Of a stretch of DNA of 34,551 nucleotides, positions 1-7,675 are shown in pieces (position 1 is the first letter of the stretch; the number at the start of each line of letters is the position of its first letter). Under the pieces are notes generated by a model that ran no database searches, was not told the DNA's origin, and worked only from the letters and a program-made list of their open reading frames with translations. The translations under genes and the position numbers were made by a program. Origin of the DNA: Rubrivivax sp. (lineage in GTDB: Bacteria; Pseudomonadota; Gammaproteobacteria; Burkholderiales; Burkholderiaceae_C); assembly GCA_024641965.1 (NCBI GenBank), contig JAHECC010000021.1, forward strand, positions 1 to 34,551, written 5' to 3'.

Positions 1-360
1 CGCCAGGTTCCAGGCGATCAGCGCCCACACCGGCGGGGCCAGCAGGTTGATACGCTGGCTGCTGCCGATGCGATCCACCAGCAGGCCGAGCAGCAGGCCG
101 AGCGCGACCACGGCCAGCAGCCAGGCGATTCGCCGCGGCCGCAGCGTGCGCCAGCGCGCCAGCAACGCATCGTGCGGCGCGAGCTTCTGCAGGCCCAGCT
201 GCGCACGCGCCACCAGGAAGTCGTCGGCCGACGCCTTGTCGCCCAGCGACTGCAACGCCGCACGGCTGGCCCAGAGGCGGTCGGCGTCGCTCCAGTGCGC
301 GAAGCCGGTGCTCTCGAAGGCGCGCAGCAGCAACACCTGGCCGGCGGCAGCTTCGTTCAT
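1..360 (-). CDS. DUF2868 domain membrane protein, N-terminal part (cut by window edge)
   Basis: The frame is open from the ATG at 360 to the window edge, giving 120 residues. The start reads MNEAAAGQVLLLRAFES, which I recognise as the N-terminus of DUF2868 proteins of Burkholderiales. A soluble helical N-terminus is followed by a hydrophobic segment at about residues 79-95 (AWLLAVVALGLLLGLLVD) and a second beginning near 107, so this is probably an inner-membrane protein. The ATG directly follows the TGA of the dehalogenase gene with no spacer, which suggests translational coupling. Known for the family: DUF2868 genes often sit beside a DUF3482 GTPase gene; whether one follows lies outside this window. 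The biochemical function is unknown. Confidence 0.78.
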   Translation of the reverse strand, partial: MNEAAAGQVLLLRAFESTGFAHWSDADRLWASRAALQSLGDKASADDFLVARAQLGLQKLAPHDALLARWRTLRPRRIAWLLAVVALGLLLGLLVDRIGSSQRINLLAPPVWALIAWNLA

Positions 361-1086
361 TCAGGCCGCCAGTTGCCCGGCCAGGTCAATGAAATCGGCG
401 GCGACGAGATCGAAGCCCTCGGGCCGTGCCTCCTTCGGCGCCGCGTCGGGCCCGAACTCCAGCGCGCGGTGCACGTAGGCGGTACGCAGGCCGCAGGCCT
501 TGGCGGCCCGCAGGTCGCTGGGGTGCGCGGCCACCAGCATCAGCTGCGCAGGCGTGCAGCCCAGCAGCCGCGCCGCCATCCGGTAGACCTCGGGATCGGG
601 CTTGTACTTCTGGATCAATTCGCCCGACAGCACCGCGTCCCAGGGCAGGCCGGCGTTCTTCGCCATGTCGACCAGCAAGGAGACATTGCCGTTGGACAAG
701 GTCGAGATCACGAAGCGGCCGCGCAGGCGGTTCAGCCCGCCAACCGCGTCGGGCCAGGGCATGAGCCGGTGCCAGACACGATTCAGGTGCACCACCTCGT
801 CTTCGCCCAGCGACTGCAGACCGAAGCGCGGCAGCAGGCTGTCGAGAATCTGTCGGTGCAGCGTGTCGATGTCGGCCCAGGCCTGGCCGGCGCCGCGCGT
901 GCGGTCCATGGCCGGCGCATAACCGGCGCGCCAGGCATCGGCGAAGGCCGGCCAGTCGACCTGCAGGCCCTTCGCTGCGGACAGCATCTCGCCTTCGCGC
1001 ACGATCGACGATCGCCAGTCGACGACCGTGCCGAAGACGTCGAAGGCCAGGGCGCGGATCGTTTGTGGGTCGAATGCAGCGGTCAT
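361..1086 (-). CDS. (S)-2-haloacid dehalogenase type II, HAD superfamily
   Basis: A 241-residue protein starting MTAAFDPQTIRALAFDVFGT. The DVFGT motif holds the HAD nucleophile Asp16. HAD motif II is the Ser of STLSNGN; the Lys of ELIQKYKPDPEVY and the acidic/structural motif AAHPSDLRAAKACGLRTAYV follow in the usual order. The family hydrolyses short 2-haloalkanoic acids to 2-hydroxy acids through an aspartyl ester; many chromosomal members have no proven haloacid substrate, so the substrate is inferred. The ATG at 1086 fits the family length; the open frame extends upstream but without HAD homology. The gene is divergent from chrB and its stop abuts the start of the DUF2868 gene. Confidence 0.88.
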   Translation of the reverse strand: MTAAFDPQTIRALAFDVFGTVVDWRSSIVREGEMLSAAKGLQVDWPAFADAWRAGYAPAMDRTRGAGQAWADIDTLHRQILDSLLPRFGLQSLGEDEVVHLNRVWHRLMPWPDAVGGLNRLRGRFVISTLSNGNVSLLVDMAKNAGLPWDAVLSGELIQKYKPDPEVYRMAARLLGCTPAQLMLVAAHPSDLRAAKACGLRTAYVHRALEFGPDAAPKEARPEGFDLVAADFIDLAGQLAA

Positions 1087-1150
1087 GGAAAGGTGTGCCG
1101 GAAGTTCACCCGATTTTGCAACGCACGGCCCGGTACGATGATTCGAGCGA

Positions 1151-1187
1151 TGATGTAATAGAAATTTCCATATTAGTAGCATATGCT
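1151..1187 (+). promoter_or_regulatory. Putative chrB promoter (extended -10) and palindrome
   Basis: The 107-nt space between the divergent dehalogenase and chrB genes is locally AT-rich. TGATGTAAT at 1151-1159 matches an extended -10 element (TGn followed by a 5-of-6 match to TATAAT); no convincing -35 is visible. A perfect 10-bp palindrome, AGCATATGCT, lies at 1178-1187, just before the chrB ATG at 1194. ChrB has been described as a chromate-responsive regulator of its own operon in other bacteria, so the palindrome could be an operator, but this is inference. Confidence 0.3.
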
Positions 1188-1193
1188 TCAGAC

Positions 1194-2129
1194 ATGTGGG
1201 CCCTGCTCGTCGCCACCCTGCCAACCCAGCCGAATGCCGTGCGGCTGCGCATCTGGCGCGCGCTGAAGGCACTGGGCTGCGCTGCGCTGCGTGACGGCGC
1301 CTACTTGCTGCCCGCGGCGCAGGCGCCGCTGCTCGATGCGCTGGCGGCCGAGGTGCAGCAGCACGGCGGCAGCGCCATGGTGCTGGCGCTGGCGGCGCGC
1401 GACGACGCGCAGCAAGAGCAGGTGCTGGCATTGTTCGATCGCAGCGCGGCCTATGCCGACTGGCGAGTCCTGGCCGATGACTTGCATGCGGTGCTCGACA
1501 CCCTGGCCGAGGGCGAGGCACGGCGCCGGCTGCGCGTGGTGGCCGAATCGCTGCAGGCCTTGCGGCTGATCGACCACTACCCCGGCGCCGCATCCGCACA
1601 GGCGCAAGCCGACCTGGCGGCGCTGCGTGAGGCTTTCGACCGACAGTTCTCGCGCGGCGAGCCCAGCGCGCGCGCCGATCATGGCATCGCGCGGCTGGAT
1701 CGGCGCAAGTTCCTGGGCAAGCGCTGGGTCACGCGCGCACGACCGTGGGTCGACCGGCTGGCCTGCGCCTGGCTGATCCGGCGCTTCATCGACCCGCAGG
1801 CCCGACTGTTGTGGCTCGACGAGCCGGCGCAGGCGCCGCGCGGCGCGCTCGGCTTCGACTACGACGGCGCGCGTTTCAGCCATGTCGGCGCGCGCGTCAG
1901 CTTCGAGGTGCTGTGCGCCAGCTTCTCGCTGCAAACCGATGCGCGGCTGCAGCGCCTGGCCGCGCTGGTGCATGTGCTCGATGTCGGCGGCATCCCGGTG
2001 CCGCAGGCGGCCGGGCTGGAGGCCGTGCTCGGCGGCCTGCGCGAGCTGCATGCCGACGATGCCGCGCTGCAATCGGCAGCCGACGCCGTGTTCGATGCCC
2101 TGTACGCCACCCCGGCACCCGCCCCATGA
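1194..2129 (+). CDS. chrB: Chromate resistance protein ChrB
   Basis: A 311-residue protein with the two-part ChrB architecture. The N-terminal ChrB region begins MWALLVATLPTQPNAVRLRI and continues to about residue 150. The C-terminal ChrB domain, from about residue 175, contains KRWVTRARPWVDRLACAWLI and RRFIDPQA. In characterised systems ChrB is needed for high-level chromate resistance and acts as a chromate-sensing regulator of chrBA; that role here is inferred from family. The ATG at 1194 was chosen because the conserved N-terminus starts there and the codons before it overlap the promoter region. The stop overlaps the chrA start (ATGA), so the genes are translationally coupled. Confidence 0.92.
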   Translation: MWALLVATLPTQPNAVRLRIWRALKALGCAALRDGAYLLPAAQAPLLDALAAEVQQHGGSAMVLALAARDDAQQEQVLALFDRSAAYADWRVLADDLHAVLDTLAEGEARRRLRVVAESLQALRLIDHYPGAASAQAQADLAALREAFDRQFSRGEPSARADHGIARLDRRKFLGKRWVTRARPWVDRLACAWLIRRFIDPQARLLWLDEPAQAPRGALGFDYDGARFSHVGARVSFEVLCASFSLQTDARLQRLAALVHVLDVGGIPVPQAAGLEAVLGGLRELHADDAALQSAADAVFDALYATPAPAP

Positions 2130-3499
2130 GCGACGACGTGAACGACACTGCCGCGCCGTCGCAGGCCCCCCTCGGCGAGGCGCTGCGTTTCTGGCTGAAG
2201 CTGGGTTTCATCAGCTTCGGCGGGCCGGCCGGGCAGATCGCCATCATGCATGCCGAGCTGGTAGAGCGGCGGCGCTGGATCAGCGAACGGCGCTTCCTGC
2301 ATGCGCTGAACTACTGCATGCTGCTGCCCGGACCCGAGGCGCAGCAGCTCGCCACCTATATCGGCTGGCTGATGCATCGCACGCTCGGCGGCCTGGCGGC
2401 CGGCGTGCTCTTCGTGCTGCCGTCGCTGCTGATCCTCATCGCGCTGTCGTGGCTGTACCTCACGCTGGGCCAGCAGCCGGTGGTGGCCGGGCTGTTCTAC
2501 GGCATCAAGCCGGCCGTCACCGCGATCGTGCTGCACGCTGCCTGGCGCATCGGCTCGCGCACGCTGACCAACGCCTGGCTGTGGGCCATCGCGGCGGCGG
2601 CTTTCATCGCCATCTTCACCTTGCATGCGCCCTTCCCGGCCATCGTGGCGGTGGCTGCCGTGCTGGGCGCCCTGGGCGGGCGCTTGCGGCCGCAGTATTT
2701 CCGTGCCGGAGGCGGCCACGGGGGCGCCAGCAGGTCGCATGGCGCGGCACTGATCGACGATCACACACCGACGCCGGCCCATGCGCGCTACAGCGCGCGG
2801 CGCCTGGGCACCGTGCTGCTGGCCGGCGCGGTGTTATGGCTGCTGCCGATGGGTGCGTTGCTGGCCTGGGTCGGCTGGGCTGGCACCTATACGCAGATGG
2901 GTTGGTTCTTCACCAAGGCCGCATTGCTGACCTTTGGCGGCGCTTATGCGGTTCTGCCCTACGTCTACCAGGGCGCGGTCGGCCACTTCGGCTGGCTCAC
3001 GCCGACGCAGATGATCGACGGCCTGGCGCTGGGCGAAACCACGCCCGGCCCGCTCATCATGGTGGTGGCCTTCGTGGCCTTCCTGGGTGGCTGGCAGAGC
3101 GCCGACATCCAGGCGCTGTTCGGGCCGCAGGGCATGTTGATCGGCGCCGCGCTGGCGGCGACGCTGGTGACCTGGTTCACCTTCCTGCCGTCCTTCGTGT
3201 TCATCCTCGCCGGTGGGCCGCTGGTGGAATCCACGCACGGCGATATGAAGTTCACAGCGCCGCTGACGGCCATCACCGCCGCGGTGGTCGGCGTGGTGCT
3301 CAACCTGGCGCTGTTCTTCGCCCGGCACGTGCTCTGGCCCACGGGTTTGGATGGCCCTTTCGAATGGCCAGCAGCGCTGATCGCCATCGCCGCCGCGCTG
3401 GCGCTGTTCCGCTTCAAGCGCGGCGTGATTACCGTCATCGCGGCCAGTGCGCTGGCCGGCTTGGCAACTCAATTCCTACTTCAGGGGACATCGTCATGA
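2126..3499 (+). CDS. chrA: Chromate efflux transporter ChrA (two CHR domains)
   Basis: A 457-residue integral membrane protein of the CHR superfamily, long two-domain type. The first CHR domain carries FGGPAGQIAIMH (residues 31-42) and LLPGPEAQQLATYIG (66-80). The second carries LTFGGAYAVLPYV (about 269-281) and GETTPGPLIMV (about 304-314). About ten hydrophobic segments are visible. ChrA exports chromate from the cytoplasm using the proton-motive force. The ATG at 2126 overlaps the chrB stop by 4 nt, and its own TGA overlaps the ATG of the rhodanese gene in the same ATGA manner. The order chrB-chrA is the classic chromate-resistance arrangement. Confidence 0.95.
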   Translation: MSDDVNDTAAPSQAPLGEALRFWLKLGFISFGGPAGQIAIMHAELVERRRWISERRFLHALNYCMLLPGPEAQQLATYIGWLMHRTLGGLAAGVLFVLPSLLILIALSWLYLTLGQQPVVAGLFYGIKPAVTAIVLHAAWRIGSRTLTNAWLWAIAAAAFIAIFTLHAPFPAIVAVAAVLGALGGRLRPQYFRAGGGHGGASRSHGAALIDDHTPTPAHARYSARRLGTVLLAGAVLWLLPMGALLAWVGWAGTYTQMGWFFTKAALLTFGGAYAVLPYVYQGAVGHFGWLTPTQMIDGLALGETTPGPLIMVVAFVAFLGGWQSADIQALFGPQGMLIGAALAATLVTWFTFLPSFVFILAGGPLVESTHGDMKFTAPLTAITAAVVGVVLNLALFFARHVLWPTGLDGPFEWPAALIAIAAALALFRFKRGVITVIAASALAGLATQFLLQGTSS

Positions 3500-3819
3500 G
3501 CATCATCACCGTGCCCGAACTCGCGCTGTGGCAGCGCAGCGGCTTTGCCTTTCAACTGCTCGACGTGCGCCGCGCCGAGGCCCGCGCCGAGGACGGCAGC
3601 CACATTGCCGACGACGCCTGGCTCGACCCGGCCGCCTGGCTCGACTGGAAGGACGGGGTGCGCCAGGATTGCCCGGTGGTGCTTTATTGCGCCCACGGCC
3701 ACGAGATCAGTCAGGGCCTGACCGCGGCGCTGCGCGCGATGGGTGCCGACGCACGCCACCTGGTCGGTGGCATCAGCGCCTGGAAGGCGACCGGCCAGCC
3801 GGTGCAGGCTACGACTTGA
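3496..3819 (+). CDS. Rhodanese-like sulfurtransferase in the chr operon
   Basis: A single-domain rhodanese of 107 residues. LLDVRRAEARAEDGSHI (about 21-37) is the family's DVR region. The active-site loop is CAHGHE with Cys65 as the persulfide-forming residue. GGISAWKATGQPV near the C-terminus is the usual terminal helix motif. It has no signal peptide, so it is cytoplasmic. It starts inside the chrA stop (ATGA) and is therefore part of the chromate operon. A role in thiol or sulfur repair during chromate stress is inference; the sequence shows only catalytic competence. Its 3' end overlaps the convergent CBS gene by 11 bp. Confidence 0.88.
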   Translation: MSIITVPELALWQRSGFAFQLLDVRRAEARAEDGSHIADDAWLDPAAWLDWKDGVRQDCPVVLYCAHGHEISQGLTAALRAMGADARHLVGGISAWKATGQPVQATT

Positions 3820-4237
3820 TGTAGTTCTCGAGCTGCTCGATGGTCTGTTCGTGCTCGGCGATGATGTCGTCCATCAGGTCGCGGATGGAGATCATGCCGA
3901 TCACGGTGTTGCCCTCGATGATCGGCAGGTGGCGGATCTTCTTCTCGCTCATCAGCGCCATGCACTCGCGCGTGCCCTTGTTCGGCGTCACCGAAACCAC
4001 CTCGCGCGTCATGATGTCCGCGACCCGCGTCTCCTTCGAGTTCTTGCCCTGCAGCGCGATCTTGCGCGTGTAGTCGCGCTCGGATACCACACCCAGCACC
4101 TTGCCCTGGTCCATGACCATCAAGGCACCGACCTCGTACTCCGCCAGCAGTTGCAGCGCCTGGAACACGGTGTCGTCGGGGCGCGCGTGCCACAGGGTGC
4201 CGCCGCGCTTGTTCAGCAGTTCGATAACGGGTTTCAT
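3809..4237 (-). CDS. Two-CBS-domain protein
   Basis: A 142-residue protein made almost wholly of a pair of CBS domains (a Bateman module). The first runs from about residues 9-65 (DDTVFQALQLLAEYEVGALMV ending in VVSERDYTRK). The second runs from about 75-132 (IMTREVVSVTPN ending in GMISIRDLMDDIIAE). CBS pairs bind adenine nucleotides and usually act as energy sensors; the partner is unknown. The C-terminal helix (EHEQTIEQLENYIKS) may mediate oligomerisation. A good Shine-Dalgarno, GGAGG, lies 8 nt before the ATG. The last 11 bp overlap the end of the rhodanese gene tail to tail. Confidence 0.9.
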   Translation of the reverse strand: MKPVIELLNKRGGTLWHARPDDTVFQALQLLAEYEVGALMVMDQGKVLGVVSERDYTRKIALQGKNSKETRVADIMTREVVSVTPNKGTRECMALMSEKKIRHLPIIEGNTVIGMISIRDLMDDIIAEHEQTIEQLENYIKS

Positions 4238-4318
4238 CGCGGGGCCTCCGGTCGGGACAGGGCCAAAGCCTACACAATTGTCGGCCCGGGCGCCATGCCT
4301 GCTTGCCTACCGACTCCC

Positions 4319-6016
4319 ATGAAACTTTCACCCACCCTGGCCTTCAGTGCGGCGCGCGACTTTCTGCTGGCGCACCGCGGCGACCACGCCGGCGCCGTGG
4401 CCGGCTTCGCATGGCCCGTGCTGCAGGACTTCAACTGGGCGCTGGACTGGTTCGACGTGCACGCACGCGACAACACCCGCCCCGCGCTGTGGGTGGTGAA
4501 CGAGGACGGCAGCGAACACAAGCTCAGCTTTGCGCAGATGGCCGAGCGCTCGAACCGCGTCGCCAATTGGCTGCGCTCGCGCGGTGTGAAACGTGGCGAC
4601 CGCATGCTGCTGATGCTGCCCAACGTGGTCGCGCTGTGGGAGCTGACCTTGGCCGCCATCAAGCTCGGCGCGGTGGTCAGCCCGGCGACCACGCTGCTGG
4701 CCGCAGAAGACCTGACCGACCGCATCACACGCGGCCAGATGCGCCACGTGGTGGCCGACCCCAGCGCGGTGGCGCGCTTCGCCGACGTACCGGGTGACTA
4801 CACGCGCACACTGGTTGGCGGTCAAGCCCCGGGCTGGGCCGACTATGCACAGGCGGACGACGCATCGAGCGAGTTCATGCCCGAGGGCGCGACGCGCGCC
4901 AGCGACCCGCTGCTGCTGTACTTCACCTCGGGCACCACGGCCAAGCCGAAGATGGTGCTGCACACGCAGCAAAGCTACCCAGTGGGGCACCTGAGCACGA
5001 TGTACTGGCTCGGCCTGCGCCCCGGCGACGTGCACTTCAACATCAGTTCGCCGGGCTGGGGCAAGCATGCGTGGAGCAGCTTCTATGCGCCGTGGAACGC
5101 CGGCGCGACGATCTTCATCGTCAACCAGGCGCGCTTCGATGCGAAGCTCACGCTCGACACCATCGTGCGCTGCGGCGTGACCTCGCTGTGTGCGCCGCCG
5201 ACGGTGTGGCGCGTGCTGATCCTGGAAGACCTGGCGAAGTGGCCGGTGAAACTGAACGAGGCCATCGGCGCCGGCGAGCCGCTGAACCCCGAGGTCATCG
5301 AGAAGGTGCGTGCCGCGTGGGGTCTGACGCTGCGCGACGGCTACGGCCAGACCGAAAGCACCTGCATGGTCGGCAACCCGCCCGGGCTGGCGGTGCGCGC
5401 CGGCTCGATGGGCCAGCCGATGCCGGGTTATCGCATGGTGCTGCTCGACACCGAAGACCGCGAAGCGGATGAGGGCGAGCTGGCGGTCGTGCTGCAGCCC
5501 GCGCCGACGGGCCTGATGCAGGGCTACATCGACCAGCCCGAGAAGACCACCGAACTGCTGGGTGGCGCCCACTACCGCACCAGCGACGTGGCGCGGCGCG
5601 ATGCCGACGGCTACTACTGGTACGTCGGCCGCGCCGACGACGTGTTCAAGGCCAGTGACTACCGCATCAGCCCCTTCGAGCTGGAAAGCGCGCTGCTCGA
5701 GCACCCCGCCGTGGCCGAAGCCGCGGTGGTGCCCAGCCCCGACCCCATCAAGCTGGCGGTGCCCAAGGCAGTGGTGGTGCTGAAACCCGGCCAAAGCGCA
5801 TCGCGCGAAGCGGCGCTGGACATCCTGCGCTTCCTGCGCGGCCGGCTGGCGCCCTACAAGCGGGTGCGCCGGCTGGAGTTTGCCGAGCTGCCGAAGACCA
5901 TCTCCGGCAAGATCCGCCGCGTGGAATTGCGCCAGGCCGAGGAGGCGCGCCGTGCGCAAGGCGAGCGCGGCGCGCTGGAGTTCTGGGAGGAGGATTTCCC
6001 GGAACTGAAGTCGTAG
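4319..6016 (+). CDS. AMP-forming acyl-CoA synthetase (medium-chain/benzoate-CoA ligase-like)
   Basis: A 565-residue ANL-superfamily adenylate-forming enzyme that activates a carboxylic acid to its acyl-CoA via acyl-AMP. The phosphate loop YFTSGTTAKPK is at 201-211, the A5 motif DGYGQTE is near 340, the A7/A8 hinge YRTSDVARRDADGYY and GRADDVFKASDYRISPFE follow, and the catalytic Lys531 sits in PKTISGKIRR. The overall sequence resembles the medium-chain/xenobiotic acyl-CoA synthetase group; the acid is not predictable from sequence. Two starts are possible, ATG 4295 and ATG 4319; neither has a clear Shine-Dalgarno, and I used 4319 because family members begin close to it. The stop lies 9 nt from that of the convergent usp gene. 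Confidence 0.9.
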   Translation: MKLSPTLAFSAARDFLLAHRGDHAGAVAGFAWPVLQDFNWALDWFDVHARDNTRPALWVVNEDGSEHKLSFAQMAERSNRVANWLRSRGVKRGDRMLLMLPNVVALWELTLAAIKLGAVVSPATTLLAAEDLTDRITRGQMRHVVADPSAVARFADVPGDYTRTLVGGQAPGWADYAQADDASSEFMPEGATRASDPLLLYFTSGTTAKPKMVLHTQQSYPVGHLSTMYWLGLRPGDVHFNISSPGWGKHAWSSFYAPWNAGATIFIVNQARFDAKLTLDTIVRCGVTSLCAPPTVWRVLILEDLAKWPVKLNEAIGAGEPLNPEVIEKVRAAWGLTLRDGYGQTESTCMVGNPPGLAVRAGSMGQPMPGYRMVLLDTEDREADEGELAVVLQPAPTGLMQGYIDQPEKTTELLGGAHYRTSDVARRDADGYYWYVGRADDVFKASDYRISPFELESALLEHPAVAEAAVVPSPDPIKLAVPKAVVVLKPGQSASREAALDILRFLRGRLAPYKRVRRLEFAELPKTISGKIRRVELRQAEEARRAQGERGALEFWEEDFPELKS

Positions 6017-6025
6017 CGACCTGCG

Positions 6026-6469
6026 TCAGTGCAGCACCAGCAGCGGCAGCTGGCTGCCGGCCAGCACCGCCTTGGTGTGCGAACCGAACAGGAACTCGCC
6101 GAAGGCGCCGCGGCCGTGCGTGACCATGACGATGATGTCGCAGCCATGCGATTCGGCCGCCGCGATGATGGCGCGGTCGACGTTCGGCACCTGGTCGTGG
6201 TGGCCTTCGAAGGCCACGCCCGCCTCCCGCGCGCGCGCCTCGAAGCGCGACAGCACTTCGCGCGCATGGGCCTCGGTCATCGCGTCATGCCCCATGACCT
6301 CATCCTCCAGCATGGCGGGCGGGCGCGACCCGGACACCGGCGCCATCAAAGGCTCGGCGACGAAGCCGATGACCGCGGCACCCAATTGCTTGGCCAGCGC
6401 CAAGCTGCCGTCCATGGCGCGATCCGACAGCTCGCTGCCGTCCACCGGTACCAGAAGGCGTTGGTACAT
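6026..6469 (-). CDS. Universal stress protein, UspA family
   Basis: A 147-residue single Usp domain, cytoplasmic. The N-terminal strand MYQRLLVPVDGSELSDRA is typical. The ATP-binding signature near the C-terminus, THGRGAFGEFLFGSHT, matches G-2X-G-9X-G(S/T), which places it with the ATP-binding (UspFG/MJ0577-like) branch. Such proteins help cells survive starvation, oxidative or respiratory stress. The Shine-Dalgarno GGAGGG is close before the ATG. The gene is separated from the upstream hypothetical gene by 102 nt, in which I see no clear promoter hexamers. Confidence 0.93.
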   Translation of the reverse strand: MYQRLLVPVDGSELSDRAMDGSLALAKQLGAAVIGFVAEPLMAPVSGSRPPAMLEDEVMGHDAMTEAHAREVLSRFEARAREAGVAFEGHHDQVPNVDRAIIAAAESHGCDIIVMVTHGRGAFGEFLFGSHTKAVLAGSQLPLLVLH

Positions 6470-6571
6470 GCTTTCCCTCCTTCAAGCCGCGTCAGCCGCG
6501 CGGAGGGTCACTTTAGGCAGGGCCCGCGTCGCAAACCTTGAGTTGGCACAAGTGTTGGCGGGTCGGCCGCG

Positions 6572-7045
6572 TCAGGCCAGGCGCAAGGCCTCGAGTGACG
6601 CCACCGCGCCGCCACCGGCCGTGTCCGGGTCGATGCTCAACTCGAGCAGCGTCACGGCGGGCAGATCGACGCGGTGATCCTCGATCTCCTGCGTCGCACC
6701 CTGCGGGCTGAAATTCCACTGCTGGCGCACGATGTCGCTGAAGCTCGTGCCGCCATCCGGCGACCAGCGCAGGCTGTACTGCTGCGCACGCTGCACGTGG
6801 CTCTCGACAAAGCGCAGCCAGATGCGCCGCAGCGGCTGCGGCCTGGCAAAGATCAGCCGGAGGATCTGCTTGCCGGGCCCAGCGGCCAGCCAACCCGAGG
6901 GCTGGCCGGGCAGCAGGGCGAATTCGACCGGATGTGCGGCGTCTTCCGAGCTGATCTCGACCTCGGCAAGCGCTTCCAGATCCAACCACTGGTCCTCGGG
7001 CAGCGCGGCATCGGGCTGGACGGGCACGATGATTCGTTTACGCAT
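6572..7045 (-). CDS. Hypothetical protein, discoidin/F5-8-C-like beta-sandwich
   Basis: A 157-residue protein without signal peptide or membrane segment. It is rich in beta-strand-forming stretches: ILRLIFARPQPLRRIWLRFVE, then QYSLRWSPDGGTSFSDIVRQ, QWNFSP and LLELSIDPD. The alternation of a strand with a WS-x-DGG-x-x-F-x-D-I motif is what carbohydrate-binding or discoidin (F5/8 type C) domains look like, so a ligand-binding beta-sandwich is my guess. Translation is supported by a strong Shine-Dalgarno, GGAGG, 7 nt before the ATG. It lies between the NTF2-like gene and usp on the same strand. I do not recognise a named family with certainty. Confidence 0.7.
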   Translation of the reverse strand: MRKRIIVPVQPDAALPEDQWLDLEALAEVEISSEDAAHPVEFALLPGQPSGWLAAGPGKQILRLIFARPQPLRRIWLRFVESHVQRAQQYSLRWSPDGGTSFSDIVRQQWNFSPQGATQEIEDHRVDLPAVTLLELSIDPDTAGGGAVASLEALRLA

Positions 7046-7068
7046 GGCAAATCCTCCAAGCTTCGATG

Positions 7069-7092
7069 GCCGGCCGATCGGTCACGGCCGGC
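7069..7092 (-). repeat. Inverted repeat (hairpin) between two minus-strand genes
   Basis: GCCGGCC at 7069-7075 and GGCCGGC at 7086-7092 form a perfect 7-bp stem around a 10-nt loop, with a possible extra G-U pair. It lies between the stop of the NTF2-like gene and the start of the discoidin-like gene. No T-tract follows on either strand, so it is not a canonical intrinsic terminator; it may protect a transcript end or simply reflect GC-rich sequence. Confidence 0.4.
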
Positions 7093-7139
7093 TTCAGTGC
7101 CATCCATGCACCACATCGTCGGATCGGCTCGGCGCAGCG

Positions 7140-7565
7140 TCAAGGTGTCATCGGCTGGCTGTGCCACCAGATGCGACAGCACTTGCACAGCGCACCATCG
7201 AACTCCGCCTGCAAGACACCGTCAAGCACCATGCGAGGCAGCGGGTCGCCGGGCCGGCGCGCGATCAGGTTGGTGCCGGTCGATCGAGCCCAGATCTGGA
7301 ACAGCTCCTCGGACGCCACCTGGTAGCGCACATGCCAGTGCGCGAGCCCGGTGTCGGGCGTCGCCGCAAGCACCTCGTAATCGAATCTTACGTCTTCCTG
7401 AAGCTTGACGCGGCACCAGTACGCCTCCAGCTGCGTCTGGCCACGCTGCGTCGCAAAGGGCGTGTTGTGGTACTCGCCGTCGGGTGCGAACAAGGCGGCA
7501 AACGCCTTCTCGTCGCGCTGTTCCCACGCGCTCTTGTAGCCTCGCATGAATTGCTCGATATCCAT
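7140..7565 (-). CDS. NTF2-like / SnoaL-like domain protein
   Basis: A 141-residue protein of the nuclear transport factor 2-like fold. The start MDIEQFMRGYKSAWEQRDEK, followed by FAALFAPDGEYHNTPF, is the typical helix-strand entry of this family. LEAYWCRVKLQEDVRFDYEV, then AHWHVRYQV and DGVLQAEFDG, form the sheet. The C-terminus has paired cysteines (CKCC). The fold is shared by ketosteroid isomerases, polyketide cyclases and many proteins of unknown role, so no reaction can be assigned. The start at 7565 is chosen for its Shine-Dalgarno GGAGGG just upstream; the open frame continues 19 codons further without conservation. Confidence 0.82.
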   Translation of the reverse strand: MDIEQFMRGYKSAWEQRDEKAFAALFAPDGEYHNTPFATQRGQTQLEAYWCRVKLQEDVRFDYEVLAATPDTGLAHWHVRYQVASEELFQIWARSTGTNLIARRPGDPLPRMVLDGVLQAEFDGALCKCCRIWWHSQPMTP

Positions 7566-7675
7566 GGGCCCTCCTCTCTGCGTCGCCAATCTTGGTGTTG
7601 GGGCAACAGGCTGCCGCCGCAACTCGACGTTTCCAAACTCCAGCTTCGTGGTGCCATTGTGACCGGCTGCCCGAT

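Noticed and set aside
6543-6559. A sigma-54-like TTGGCAC-N5-TTGGC on the plus strand
   Set aside because: The -12 element reads GG rather than GC at the required spacing, and the strand points into the 3' end of a minus-strand gene.
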